Origin: Promicromonospora soli
GTDB lineage: Bacteria > Actinomycetota > Actinomycetes > Actinomycetales > Cellulomonadaceae
DNA length: 64,000 bases
Reading direction: 5' to 3'
NCBI RefSeq assembly: GCF_014653785.1
Contig: NZ_BNAS01000003.1
Span: 510,117 to 574,116, forward strand
Below the pieces are notes generated by a model that was not told where the DNA came from, did not search any database, and saw only the letters and a list, made by a program, of their open reading frames with translations. The number at the start of each line of letters is the position of its first letter. The stretch's first letter is position 1. A program made the translations under genes and the position numbers. Shown here one piece after another: positions 34,103 to 41,761 of this stretch.

Positions 34103-35260
34103 TCAGGCGTCCGAGCCCGTCCTCGAGGAGAGCAGCCGGCGGAACGAGCTGAGCCGGGCGGCGCGGGCCGGCCGCTCGTCCTCCGGGGAGGCCTCGATCC
34201 AGTCGTCGAGGGCGCAGTCCGGGGCATCCGCGAGGTGCGTACAGCCACGCGGGCACTCCTGCGCCACCTCATCGAGGTCCTCGAACGCGTGCAGCAGGTG
34301 CGCCACCTCGACGTGCGCGAGGCCGAACGAGCGCACGCCCGGGGTGTCGATCACCCAGCCGTCGAAGGCCTCGTCGGGCTCCGAGCCCCCGACGGGCAGC
34401 CGCAGCGCCACCGCCGACGTCGAGGTGTGCCGGCCGCGGCCCGTCACGTCGTTGACGACCCCGGTCGCGCGCTTGGCATCGGGCACCAGGGCGTTGATCA
34501 GCGTGGACTTGCCGACCCCCGAGTGGCCCACCAGCACCGATACGAGGCCGCGCAGCCGGCCACGCACCTCCTCGACGGACCCGGGCGCAAGGACCAGCCC
34601 GCCGGCGGCACGATCGACCGGCCCGCCAGCCGCTCGGCCATCCGCCCCACCGGCCGCATCGCCGCCGGACGGCGCCTGCTGCGTCACCACCACCTCGACC
34701 CCGAGGGGCTCGTAGAGCTCGCGCAGCGCGTCGGGGGAGGCGAGGTCGGCCTTCGTCAGGCAGAGGAGCACCGACATGCCGGCGTCGTAGGCGGCCACGA
34801 CGCAGCGGTCGATCATGCCGGTGCGGGGCTCCGGCTGGGCAAGTGCCGTCACGATGACGAGCTGGTCCGCGTTGGCGACGACTATCCGCTCGTACGGGTC
34901 GGTGTCGTCAGCGGTGCGGCGCAGCGTCGAGGTGCGCTCCTGGATCCGGACGATGCGCGCGAGCGACCCGTCCCCGCCCGAGACGTCGCCGACGACGTCG
35001 ACCCGGTCGCCCACGACCACGCGCGTCCGGGTGAGCTCGCGCGCCTTCATCGCGGTCACGATCTTCTCGTCGGCCGGCTCTCCGTCCGTCGCCCCGCCCG
35101 TCGCACCCCCGACCAGGAGCGTGTAGCGCCCGCGGTCCACGCCCGTGACGAGGCCGGTCACGGCATCGGAGTGCTCCGGACGCTGCTTGGTCCGGGGCCG
35201 GGAGCCGCGCTTCGACGGGCGGGAGCGGAAGTCGGACTCGTCGAGATCGCGCCGGCCCAT
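34103..35260 (-). CDS. rsgA: Ribosome small subunit-dependent GTPase A
   Basis: This 385-residue circularly permuted GTPase assists late 30S maturation. The order of G motifs confirms permutation: G4 (LTKAD) precedes G1 (VGHSGVGKST) and G3 (IDTPG). An N-terminal OB-like domain contains RVVVGDRVDVVGDVSG. The C-terminal zinc knuckle reads ECPRGCTHLADAPDCALDDW. An Ala/Gly-rich insert (PSGGDAAGGADGRAAGGP) between G4 and G1 is a lineage-specific extra. The MGRRDL start at 35260 is 10 bp from the aroA stop, indicating an aroA-rsgA operon, a common actinobacterial arrangement next to sigR/rsrA. Confidence 0.93.
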   Translation of the reverse strand: MGRRDLDESDFRSRPSKRGSRPRTKQRPEHSDAVTGLVTGVDRGRYTLLVGGATGGATDGEPADEKIVTAMKARELTRTRVVVGDRVDVVGDVSGGDGSLARIVRIQERTSTLRRTADDTDPYERIVVANADQLVIVTALAQPEPRTGMIDRCVVAAYDAGMSVLLCLTKADLASPDALRELYEPLGVEVVVTQQAPSGGDAAGGADGRAAGGPVDRAAGGLVLAPGSVEEVRGRLRGLVSVLVGHSGVGKSTLINALVPDAKRATGVVNDVTGRGRHTSTSAVALRLPVGGSEPDEAFDGWVIDTPGVRSFGLAHVEVAHLLHAFEDLDEVAQECPRGCTHLADAPDCALDDWIEASPEDERPARAARLSSFRRLLSSRTGSDA

Positions 35261-35270
35261 CAGACGCCCA

Positions 35271-36584
35271 TCAGGCGGCCGAGCCCAGCATGGCCAGCCA
35301 CATGCCCGTGAAGTCGGGCAGGGTCTTCGCCGTGGTACCGACGTTCTCCACCAGCACTCCCGGCACGCGCAGGCCGAGCAGCGCGGCCGAGGTCGCCATG
35401 CGGTGATCGGCGTACGTGCGCACGACGTCGCCGCGCAGCGGCCGCGGGGTGATGACCAGACCATCGCGGGTCTCCTCAGCCTGCCCGCCGAGCCGCGTGA
35501 TCTCCCGTGCCAGCGCCGCCAGGCGATCCGTCTCGTGGCCACGCAGGTGTGCGATCCCGCGCAGCCTCGACGGAGAGTCCGCCAGTGCGGCCAGCGCGGC
35601 GAACGTGGGCGCGAGCTCGCCGCCGGCGTGCAGGTCGACGTCGATCCCGTGCACCTCGCCCGTCCCCGTCACCGTCAGGACGCCGTCAGCCAGCGTGAAG
35701 GTGCCGCCCATGCGCTCCAGCAGCTCGGGCACCATGGCGCCGGGCTGAGTGGTCAGCGTCGGCCAGCCGGGGACCCGGACCGTGCCACCCGCCACCAGGG
35801 CGGCGGCGAGGAACGGTGCCGCGTTGGACAGGTCCGGCTCGACGCGGACGTCGCGGCCGGCGATCGGGCCGGGGGAGACGTCCCACATGCCGTCGCGGGA
35901 GTCATCGACGACAACGCCGACGTCGCGCAGCGTGGCGACCGTCATCTCGATGTGCGGCAGGCTCGGCAGCGTGGCGCCGATGTGCCGCAGTGTGAGGCCG
36001 CGTTCGAAGCGCGGCGCCGCGAGCAGCAGCCCGGACACGAACTGGGACGACTCGGAGGCGTCGACGTCGACGGCTCCGCCCCGCACGCCGCCCCGGCCCT
36101 CGACGGTGAAGGGCAGGTGGGTCGGGAGGTCGGCCGTCGACGGGTCGTGCACGCTGACGCCGAGCGCGTGCAGCGCCGCGAGGACCGGGAGCATCGGACG
36201 GACGCGGGCCTCGGGGTCGCCGTCGAACCGGACCGGGCCGTCGGCGAGGGCCGCGAAGGGCGGCAGGAACCGCATGACCGTGCCCGCCAGGCCGGTGTCG
36301 ATGTCGACGCCGCCGGTGACAGGCCCGGGCGTCACGTGCAGGGTGCTCGGGTGGTCGCCCTCTTCGATGTGCGCGCCCAGCTGGCGCAGGGCGCGGATCA
36401 TGAGGTCGGCATCGCGGCTGCGCAGGGCTCCGCGCAGGGTGCCGGGGGCGTCCGCGAGGGCCGCGAGCACCAGGAGGCGGTTGGTGAGCGACTTGCTGCC
36501 CGGTACCTCGACCGTCGCGTCCAGTGGGGCGCCGGCCAGCGGCGCCTCCCAGGTGGGTGCGGGCGCGGTGGTGGAGGAAGTCAT
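35271..36584 (-). CDS. aroA: 3-phosphoshikimate 1-carboxyvinyltransferase (EPSP synthase)
   Basis: This 437-residue enzyme of the shikimate pathway joins shikimate-3-phosphate and phosphoenolpyruvate. The phosphate-binding start [19 protein letters not shown], the internal repeat architecture, [17 protein letters not shown], and the C-terminal [35 protein letters not shown] are all present, including the KTLPDF segment. Length is normal. The ATG at 36584 lies 6 nt after TAATCT on the minus strand, so translation is probably from a leaderless mRNA. It heads the aroA-rsgA operon. Confidence 0.95.
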   Translation of the reverse strand: MTSSTTAPAPTWEAPLAGAPLDATVEVPGSKSLTNRLLVLAALADAPGTLRGALRSRDADLMIRALRQLGAHIEEGDHPSTLHVTPGPVTGGVDIDTGLAGTVMRFLPPFAALADGPVRFDGDPEARVRPMLPVLAALHALGVSVHDPSTADLPTHLPFTVEGRGGVRGGAVDVDASESSQFVSGLLLAAPRFERGLTLRHIGATLPSLPHIEMTVATLRDVGVVVDDSRDGMWDVSPGPIAGRDVRVEPDLSNAAPFLAAALVAGGTVRVPGWPTLTTQPGAMVPELLERMGGTFTLADGVLTVTGTGEVHGIDVDLHAGGELAPTFAALAALADSPSRLRGIAHLRGHETDRLAALAREITRLGGQAEETRDGLVITPRPLRGDVVRTYADHRMATSAALLGLRVPGVLVENVGTTAKTLPDFTGMWLAMLGSAA

Positions 36585-36590
36585 GTGCCG

Positions 36591-36596
36591 AGATTA
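36591..36596 (-). promoter_or_regulatory. -10 box of probable leaderless aroA transcript
   Basis: On the minus strand TAATCT is followed by 6 nt and the aroA ATG. No Shine-Dalgarno sequence fits between. Confidence 0.6.
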
Positions 36597-36719
36597 TCGC
36601 GGACCGCGCCGGAACAGCGGCTTTGTCTCGGGCAGCTCCGTGTCTGACGGCTGCTTGTGTCGGAGGTACGTGCCAGACGTACGGTCCCCCGAGAGACGTG
36701 TAGGCCTAGCCCAGGCGGG

Positions 36720-37193
36720 TCACGCCTCGGAGGCGGCTGCCTTCGCCTCGGCGCGTGCCGCACGTGCCTGCTGGACGCGCCACGACAGCCCCGGCCTGCC
36801 CTCGAGGTCGGCGCCTGCGATGAGGGCTGCGCCGACGGCGGCGAGGTTGCGCAGGAACCGGTCGGCGCGCGGGCCGCGGTCCACCTTTGGGGCGGTGAAG
36901 GGCTGGTTCACCACGGCGAGCGGCAGCGTGAGCAGCGCCAACGTGATGGCGGACGCGCGCGGCGCCTTGCCCAGCGCGAGCAGCGTTCCGACGGTGGCGG
37001 TCGCGATCCCGTGCGCGCGCACGAGCGCGGTGACCTGCGCCTCGCTGAGCGGCTTCGCCCCGAGCGCTCGGGTGGCCAGGTCTGATCCGGTCTTGGCGGC
37101 GGCCACGTGCTCGCTCGGCTTCCGGGCGGCCCGCACGCCGTCGTAGATGAACGATGAGGCCAGCAGGGGTCGCGCAATGTGTCGAAGCAGCAT
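36720..37193 (-). CDS. DoxX-family membrane protein
   Basis: This 157-residue protein matches the DoxX family: RPLLASSFIYDGVRAARKPSEHV at the N-terminus, helices around AHGIATATVGTLLALGKAPRASAITLALLTLPLAVVNQPF and FLRNLAAVGAALIAGADLEGRPGLSWRVQQ. Family members are small four-helix membrane proteins tied to redox or thiosulfate metabolism in some systems; the role here is open. It points away from sigR, with a 500-bp gap between them. Confidence 0.85.
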   Translation of the reverse strand: MLLRHIARPLLASSFIYDGVRAARKPSEHVAAAKTGSDLATRALGAKPLSEAQVTALVRAHGIATATVGTLLALGKAPRASAITLALLTLPLAVVNQPFTAPKVDRGPRADRFLRNLAAVGAALIAGADLEGRPGLSWRVQQARAARAEAKAAASEA

Positions 37194-37693
37194 GTCTCCA
37201 CCATGGCAGATGAGGGCGTTCGACGCAGCAGGATGACGGCGCGGACTGGTTCCGGGCGGCGGAAAGCAACGAAAACCGGCGGCAGACCCAGCGGCAGACC
37301 CGGCGGCGCGGGGCCGGCATGACCCGATCGCGGACGGTCCCCGACACGCCGGGGAATTCGATGCTGCGGGCGGGGGTTGAACGGGAGGTGGAGCGATGCC
37401 TCAAGAAGGATGCGGTGAAGAACACGGTGATCGGCACGGTGACAAGCACGGCTACAAGCAAGGCCACCAGCGCGCTGACAGGCGAGGTGGCGGGCGCGGC
37501 GACGAGCCCGGCCGCCGGGTCGACGCCGGGCGTACAGGGCGCCGCCCTGATGTTCGGAGCGGTCCCGGCGCATCTGCTGGACACCACGGACTCGGCGAGG
37601 TCGGGGGCAGAGGCGCTCTCGCGCACACTGTCGAGCGGCCTGGGGGGCGACCTGGCGAACACTGGCTGGCCGACGAGGCTAGGCTCAACTGCG
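37194..37693 (+). other. 500-bp region upstream of sigR: promoter plus long open leader
   Basis: No independent gene is supported here. On the plus strand the sigR frame is open without stop from 37319 to the annotated ATG at 37694. Third codon positions in that stretch are mostly G or C, so an N-terminally extended SigR isoform from an upstream GTG is possible. The opposite strand is also open but antisense. The sigma-R promoter at 37352-37379 lies inside this region. Confidence 0.5.
37352..37379 (+). promoter_or_regulatory. Sigma-R-type promoter of sigR (autoregulatory)
   Basis: GGGAAT (37352-37357), an 18-bp spacer and GTTG (37376-37379) match the sigma-R/SigH consensus GGGAAT-N18-GTT. 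The predicted transcript would start near 37385, about 310 bases before the ATG of sigR. In Streptomyces and mycobacteria this sigma factor transcribes its own operon. Confidence 0.85.
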
Positions 37694-38497
37694 ATGACTG
37701 ACACTTCCCGCGGACAGAATCAGGGCATCGGCAGCGACTCCGTCGGCGCCGATGTCGGGGCGCGCCCCGACACGAAGGCGAGCGAGGGCGTTGTCGGGAC
37801 CGCGGATCCGACCGCGGCCGAGAGCACCAGCGCGGGCACCAGCGAGACCGACGGCGAGGACAGGCTCGACGAGGACAGCGCGGACGAGGGTACCGAGCGA
37901 TCCCCGCAGGAGGAGGACGCGACAGCCCGTGCCGCGCGGTTCGAGCGGGACGCTCTGCAGTACCTCGACCAGCTCTACTCCGCGGCGCTGCGCATGACGC
38001 GCAACCCGGCGGACGCCGAGGACCTGGTGCAGGAGACGTTCGCCAAGGCGTTCGCGGCGTTCCACCAGTACCGGCCGGGTACCAACCTGAAGGCCTGGCT
38101 GTACCGCATCCTCACGAACACCTTCATCAACAGCTACCGCAAGAAGCAGCGCGAGCCGCAGCAGTCCCAGACCGAGGACGTCGAGGACTGGCAGATCGCG
38201 CGGGCCGCGTCGCACACCTCGCGGGGCCTGCGCTCGGCCGAGGCCGAGGCGCTGGACCGGCTCCCGGACAGCGATGTGAAGCGGGCGCTCGCGGAGCTCC
38301 CGGAGGACCGTCGGATGGTCGTGTACTACGCCGACGTCGAAGGCTTCCCCTACAAGGAGATCGCGGAGATCATGGGGACTCCGATCGGGACTGTGATGTC
38401 CCGTCTTCACCGCGGACGCCGGCAGCTGCGTGAGCTCCTCGCCGACTACGCCGCCCAGCGAGGACTCGTCAGCCAGGCGCCCGGAGGTGCGCAGTGA
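37694..38497 (+). CDS. sigR: ECF sigma factor SigR (thiol-oxidative stress)
   Basis: This 267-residue protein is a group IV sigma factor of the SigR/SigH branch. Region 2 contains [38 protein letters not shown] and [23 protein letters not shown]. Region 4 contains [48 protein letters not shown]. About 75 acidic, Gly/Thr-rich residues precede region 2, longer than the usual N-terminus; the frame also stays open upstream. It directs thioredoxin, mycothiol and proteostasis genes in relatives. The stop overlaps rsrA as GTGA, coupling sigma factor and anti-sigma synthesis. Confidence 0.93.
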   Translation: MTDTSRGQNQGIGSDSVGADVGARPDTKASEGVVGTADPTAAESTSAGTSETDGEDRLDEDSADEGTERSPQEEDATARAARFERDALQYLDQLYSAALRMTRNPADAEDLVQETFAKAFAAFHQYRPGTNLKAWLYRILTNTFINSYRKKQREPQQSQTEDVEDWQIARAASHTSRGLRSAEAEALDRLPDSDVKRALAELPEDRRMVVYYADVEGFPYKEIAEIMGTPIGTVMSRLHRGRRQLRELLADYAAQRGLVSQAPGGAQ

Positions 38498-38769
38498 ACA
38501 ACATCAAACCCATCCCGCACGACACCGCGGGGGAGTCCGAGTGCGAACACGCACTGAAGCACCTTTACGAGTACCTGGACTCCGAGATGACGCCGGACGA
38601 CGAGCAGCGCATGCGCGCGCACGTCGCCCACTGCTCGCCTTGCCTGGCCGAGCTGAGCGTCGAGGACCTGGTGAAGCAGCTCGTGCGGCGGTCGTGCAGC
38701 GAGCGCGCGCCGGACACCCTACGGGTGCGCATCCGTGAGCAGCTGACCGGGATGGCCGTCATCGAGTGA
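38494..38769 (+). CDS. rsrA: Zinc-binding anti-sigma factor RsrA
   Basis: This 91-residue zinc-binding anti-sigma (ZAS) protein has HVAHCSPC, the HxxxCxxC motif that coordinates zinc and forms the redox switch. An additional cysteine ([14 protein letters not shown], residue 17) provides the partner residue expected for disulfide formation. The [21 protein letters not shown] segment binds the sigma factor. When thiols are oxidised, zinc is lost and SigR is released. It begins at GTG 38494, overlapping the sigR stop. Confidence 0.94.
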   Translation: MNNIKPIPHDTAGESECEHALKHLYEYLDSEMTPDDEQRMRAHVAHCSPCLAELSVEDLVKQLVRRSCSERAPDTLRVRIREQLTGMAVIE

Positions 38770-38841
38770 CGGTGTCGGGCTGACCGCGGCACTGGCGCCA
38801 CGCAGAGCGGCGAGGCGGCGGGACGCAGCATCCGGGCATGA

Positions 38842-38890
38842 CGAAGGGCCGGGACCCCTGGAAACAATTCAGGGGTTCCGGCCCTTTCGT
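38842..38890. terminator. Bidirectional terminator between rsrA and the bL37 gene
   Basis: A long stem pairs AAGGGCCGGGACCCCTG (from 38844) with CAGGGGTTCCGGCCCTT (to 38888), with one mismatch. The loop is GAAACAATT, and T or A runs flank the stem. It serves the convergent rsrA and ribosomal protein genes. Confidence 0.88.
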
Positions 38891-38936
38891 GTGCCCTGCT
38901 GGGCGGCTCGGAGTCCTGACGGACACCAGAACCTGC

Positions 38937-39011
38937 TCAGGCGTTGGGGCGCTTGCCGTGGTTGGCGGCCGAGCCCTTGCGGCTACGGCGCTTGCGACCG
39001 CGCTTGCTCAT
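38937..39011 (-). CDS. 50S ribosomal protein bL37 (24 residues)
   Basis: This short frame encodes a 24-residue, strongly basic peptide beginning MSKRGRKRRSRKGS and ending AANHGKRPNA. It matches the actinobacteria-specific large-subunit protein bL37 first seen in mycobacterial ribosome structures and often annotated as AURKAIP1/COX24-like. Its length is that of the family. A CAGGAGACACCT ribosome site precedes the ATG. Such genes are missed by standard size cut-offs. It is divergent from the DUF4097 operon. Confidence 0.9.
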   Translation of the reverse strand: MSKRGRKRRSRKGSAANHGKRPNA

Positions 39012-39100
39012 AGGTGTCTCCTGACAGGTGACGGACTGAATGGCTCAATGGTCCCACAGATCAGGGGGATCTCCGGCCCCAAGGGGTTGCCAAGCCCAAG

Positions 39101-39143
39101 GACGCGATATATCGTGTCTCGCGTCGACGCGATATATCGCGTC
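39101..39143. promoter_or_regulatory. Twin 18-bp palindromes, probable PadR operators
   Basis: A perfect palindrome GACGCGATATATCGCGTC (39126-39143) is preceded by a near-perfect copy (39101-39118, differing in one position). Their centres are 25 bp apart. They lie between bL37 and the DUF4097-PadR-DUF4097 operon, about 60 bp upstream of the first start codon. PadR proteins bind such ATAT-centred palindromes, so autoregulation by the PadR gene at 40072 is likely. Confidence 0.75.
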
Positions 39144-39202
39144 CAGCCCGACAGTCCGAAGTCCAGGCAGCCCGAACCGTCGCCACGAGCACCGGAGGAA
39201 CC

Positions 39203-40072
39203 ATGAGCACGGACAGCTGGACCGTCACCGGTCCGCAGACCATCGAGCTCGACGGTGTGACCACCGTCGATGCCCGCGTCGTCGACGGCCGGCTCGACAT
39301 CGTGGCCCACGACGAACTCGTCGCCCGCGTGGAGGTGCACTCCGTCGAGGGCCGGCCCATCGAGGTGCGCCTCGAGGGTGGTCGCCTGGTGATCGGGCAC
39401 GAGACCGGCCTGTCGGGCTGGGGCTCGTTCATGAAGCGGTTCGTCGACTTCGGCGGCAGGGCGCGCGCCGACATCCACGTCGCCGTGCCTGCGGGCACCA
39501 CGGTGCGGCTCGGCACGGTCCGCGGCGAGGGCCTTCTCGCCGGCACGACGGCGGGTGCCTCCGCGTCCACCGTGTCCGGGTCCCTGCTGGTCTCCCGCAC
39601 GGCCGGTGACCTCAAGCTGAGCACCGTCTCCGGCGAGGTGACGGTCCGCGACCACGTGGGCGACATCACGAGCAACACCGTGTCCGCCGACGTCGTGGTG
39701 AGCGGCTCGGCCGACTCCGTCGTGTCGTCGTCGGTCTCCGGGGACGTGACGTTCGACCTGGTGAACCAGCCGCGGTCGGTCCGGGTCAACTCGGTGTCCG
39801 GGAACATGCTCCTGCGGGTCCCCGACGAGAGTGCCGTCGAGGTGTCGGTGCAGAGCGTCAGCGGGCGGGTGACGATGGGCGGCCTGCAGTTCACCGGTGG
39901 CGGCGGAGCGAAGGTCACCGGCGGCGGCGACGGGTCCGCGCGGCCGGGCGTCATGCACCTCCGGGTGACCGGCGTCTCCGGGGACGTCACGGTCATCGGC
40001 GGGCCGCGGGACGCCGTCTCCGACGCTCCGTCCGGTGCCACTCCTGCGGACCACGCGCCTGTGGAGCTGTAA
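39203..40072 (+). CDS. DUF4097 beta-helix repeat protein
   Basis: This 289-residue protein is built of short beta-strand repeats of the DUF4097 type, visible as recurring TVSGxVxVxxxxGD units: ASTVSGSLLVSRTAGDLKLSTVSGEVTVRDHVGDITSNTVSADVVVSGSADSVVSSSVSGDV. No signal peptide is present, so it is likely cytoplasmic. It opens with MSTDSWTVTGPQTIELDGVTTV, closely matching the start of the DUF4097 protein at 40848, so the two are paralogues. GGAGGAACC precedes the ATG. The stop overlaps the PadR start by one base. Confidence 0.88.
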   Translation: MSTDSWTVTGPQTIELDGVTTVDARVVDGRLDIVAHDELVARVEVHSVEGRPIEVRLEGGRLVIGHETGLSGWGSFMKRFVDFGGRARADIHVAVPAGTTVRLGTVRGEGLLAGTTAGASASTVSGSLLVSRTAGDLKLSTVSGEVTVRDHVGDITSNTVSADVVVSGSADSVVSSSVSGDVTFDLVNQPRSVRVNSVSGNMLLRVPDESAVEVSVQSVSGRVTMGGLQFTGGGGAKVTGGGDGSARPGVMHLRVTGVSGDVTVIGGPRDAVSDAPSGATPADHAPVEL

Positions 40073-40767
40073 TGCCACCTGTGTTCGCCCACGGAGAGCT
40101 GCGCCTGTACCTGCTGGTGCTGCTCCTGGACGGGCCTCGGCACGGGTACGAGCTCATCACCGAGCTCACCCAGCGCTTCGGGGGGACCTACCGCCCCAGC
40201 GCCGGGACCATCTACCCGCGCCTGGCCCGGCTCGAGGAGGAGGGGCTGGTCCGCCGCTCCGTGCCGGGCGCACCGGAGCCGGGCGCACCCGGCTCTCCGG
40301 GTGCCGGCCGCAAGGCGACATACGAGCTCACGCCCGCCGGCCGGGCCGAGATCGACGCCCGCCTCGACGACGTCAGGCGCCTGGAGCGCAGCGTCGCCGA
40401 GACGGTGCGGAGCCTCGCGGACGAGGTGCGAGCGGACATCCGTGACACGATGCGCGGCCTGCGGGCCGAGCTTGCCGCGGCCGCGCAGGAGGTCCGTACC
40501 CGGCCGCGACCGGGTCCGGGCACGACGCCGGACCCGCGCCGCACCCAGTCGAACTCGCTGCGGCACGAGGCCGAGGCGACCCTGCAGCGGTTCCGCAACG
40601 AAGTCCTGGCTGATCTGCGCGAGGCCGACGTCGCCGGTACGGTGTCGGCGCTGACCGTCGAGACGCTGCGCACCGTCCTCGACTCGGCACGTGCCGCGAT
40701 CCGTGGGACGCTGCCGAGCAGCACGAGCTCTCCGCCGCACCGCACAGACCACACCGATCCTCAGTGA
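40072..40767 (+). CDS. PadR-family transcriptional regulator
   Basis: This 231-residue regulator has an N-terminal PadR winged helix (LRLYLLVLLLDGPRHGYELITELTQRFGGTYRPSAGTIYPRLARLEEEGLVRR). A proline/glycine loop (GAPEPGAPGSPGAG) interrupts the wing. A long helical C-terminus (EIDARLDDVRRLERSVAETV and LADEVRADIRDTMRGLRAEL) is unlike short PadR proteins and may be the dimer or effector domain. It sits between two DUF4097 genes and overlaps the first, so it is co-translated with it. The twin palindromes at 39101-39143 are its probable operators. Confidence 0.9.
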   Translation: MPPVFAHGELRLYLLVLLLDGPRHGYELITELTQRFGGTYRPSAGTIYPRLARLEEEGLVRRSVPGAPEPGAPGSPGAGRKATYELTPAGRAEIDARLDDVRRLERSVAETVRSLADEVRADIRDTMRGLRAELAAAAQEVRTRPRPGPGTTPDPRRTQSNSLRHEAEATLQRFRNEVLADLREADVAGTVSALTVETLRTVLDSARAAIRGTLPSSTSSPPHRTDHTDPQ

Positions 40768-40847
40768 CCTACACCAGTGATCCCGCACCACCCGCAATCA
40801 GCGATCCCACCCTCAGTGATCCCCATCCCCATGAACGGAGCACAGCG

Positions 40848-41645
40848 ATGACCACCGAGTCCTGGAGCGTGGCCGCCCCGCAGACCATCGAGGTCGACGG
40901 CGCCACGACCCTGACCGTCCGACTGACGAACGGCCGCGCCGAGATCGTGGCCGACCCGAACCGCACGTCCGGCGCTCTCGTGGAGGTCCTCGAGGTCTCG
41001 ACGCGGCCGCTGCAGGTCCTCGCCGAGCACGGCAACCTCCGCGTGGCCTACGACTTCCCGGGCCTCGAGGGGTTCGTCGACCGCTTCCGCGGCCTCAAGG
41101 ACCAGGACAGCGCCGTCGTACGGGTCACCGTGCCGGCCACGTCCGTCGTCGATGTCGCGACCGTCGGCGCCGAGGTGGTGGTGACCGGGGCGCAGGCCGG
41201 CGTCAACGTCAAGACCGCGGGAGGCGCCATCAAGATCTCCGGCACGACCGGGTCCGTGGCCGCGAAGTCCGGCACGGGGGCCGTCACGATCACCGAGCAC
41301 GCCGGCGACGTGTCCGCCTCGACCGTCTCGGGCGCCGTCTCGCTGGTCGGCGCACTGGGCCGGGTCTCCGTCCAGACGGTGTCCGGCGCGGTCGACGTCA
41401 CCGCCATCGGGGCGACGCCGCTCGTCAACGCCAAGACGGTCTCCGGCTCGGCGGCGGTGCAGCTCGACGCCGGGTCGCCCGTCAACCTCCGTGCACGCAG
41501 CGTCACGGGCAAGGTGATGATCGACGGGGCGCAGGCGACGTCCAGCGCGCACCGCACCGTCGTCGTCGACCACGCGGAGCCGGGAGCGGCGGCGTACGTC
41601 TCGACCAACACGGTCTCGGGAACGGCCACGATCACCCGCGGCTGA
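40848..41645 (+). CDS. DUF4097 beta-helix repeat protein (second copy)
   Basis: This 265-residue paralogue of the protein at 39203 starts MTTESWSVAAPQTIEVDGATTLTVRL and continues with SGTTGSVAAKSGTGAVTITEHAGDVSASTVSGAVSLVGALGRVSVQTVSGAVDVTA repeats. It lacks a signal peptide. ATG 40848 has GGAG upstream; the in-frame start at 40764 would add a Pro/Ser-rich leader and is less likely. The 80-bp gap after the PadR gene contains several AGTGATCC or AGCGATCC copies. The gene ends 2 bp before the first large inverted repeat. Confidence 0.87.
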   Translation: MTTESWSVAAPQTIEVDGATTLTVRLTNGRAEIVADPNRTSGALVEVLEVSTRPLQVLAEHGNLRVAYDFPGLEGFVDRFRGLKDQDSAVVRVTVPATSVVDVATVGAEVVVTGAQAGVNVKTAGGAIKISGTTGSVAAKSGTGAVTITEHAGDVSASTVSGAVSLVGALGRVSVQTVSGAVDVTAIGATPLVNAKTVSGSAAVQLDAGSPVNLRARSVTGKVMIDGAQATSSAHRTVVVDHAEPGAAAYVSTNTVSGTATITRG

Positions 41646-41647
41646 CG

Positions 41648-41753
41648 CCGAATTAGAACCGTGGCGAAGTAGAACCGGGGCCGGAGCGCTGATCAGCGCT
41701 CCGGCCCTGGTTCTACTTCGCCCTGGTTCTACTTCGCCACCGTTCTACTTCGG
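41648..41753. repeat. Large inverted repeat of the TAGAAC type (imperfect copy), likely bidirectional terminator
   Basis: The centre GGAGCGCTGATCAGCGCTCC is flanked by arms containing repeated TAGAAC/GTTCTA elements. The left arm is 45 nt; the right arm matches it apart from four mismatches and an extra 16-bp duplication of CTGGTTCTACTTCGCC. It lies between the DUF4097 stop (41645) and the convergent SGNH gene stop (41762). A second, perfect copy is at 44714-44803. Confidence 0.9.
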
Positions 41754-41761
41754 CACGGCGG

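Noticed and set aside
37396-37701. A 101-codon frame in the sigR leader (His/Gly/Arg-rich)
   Set aside because: Composition reflects another frame of the repetitive leader; no ribosome site or family. The sigR frame in the same region is the more interesting possibility.
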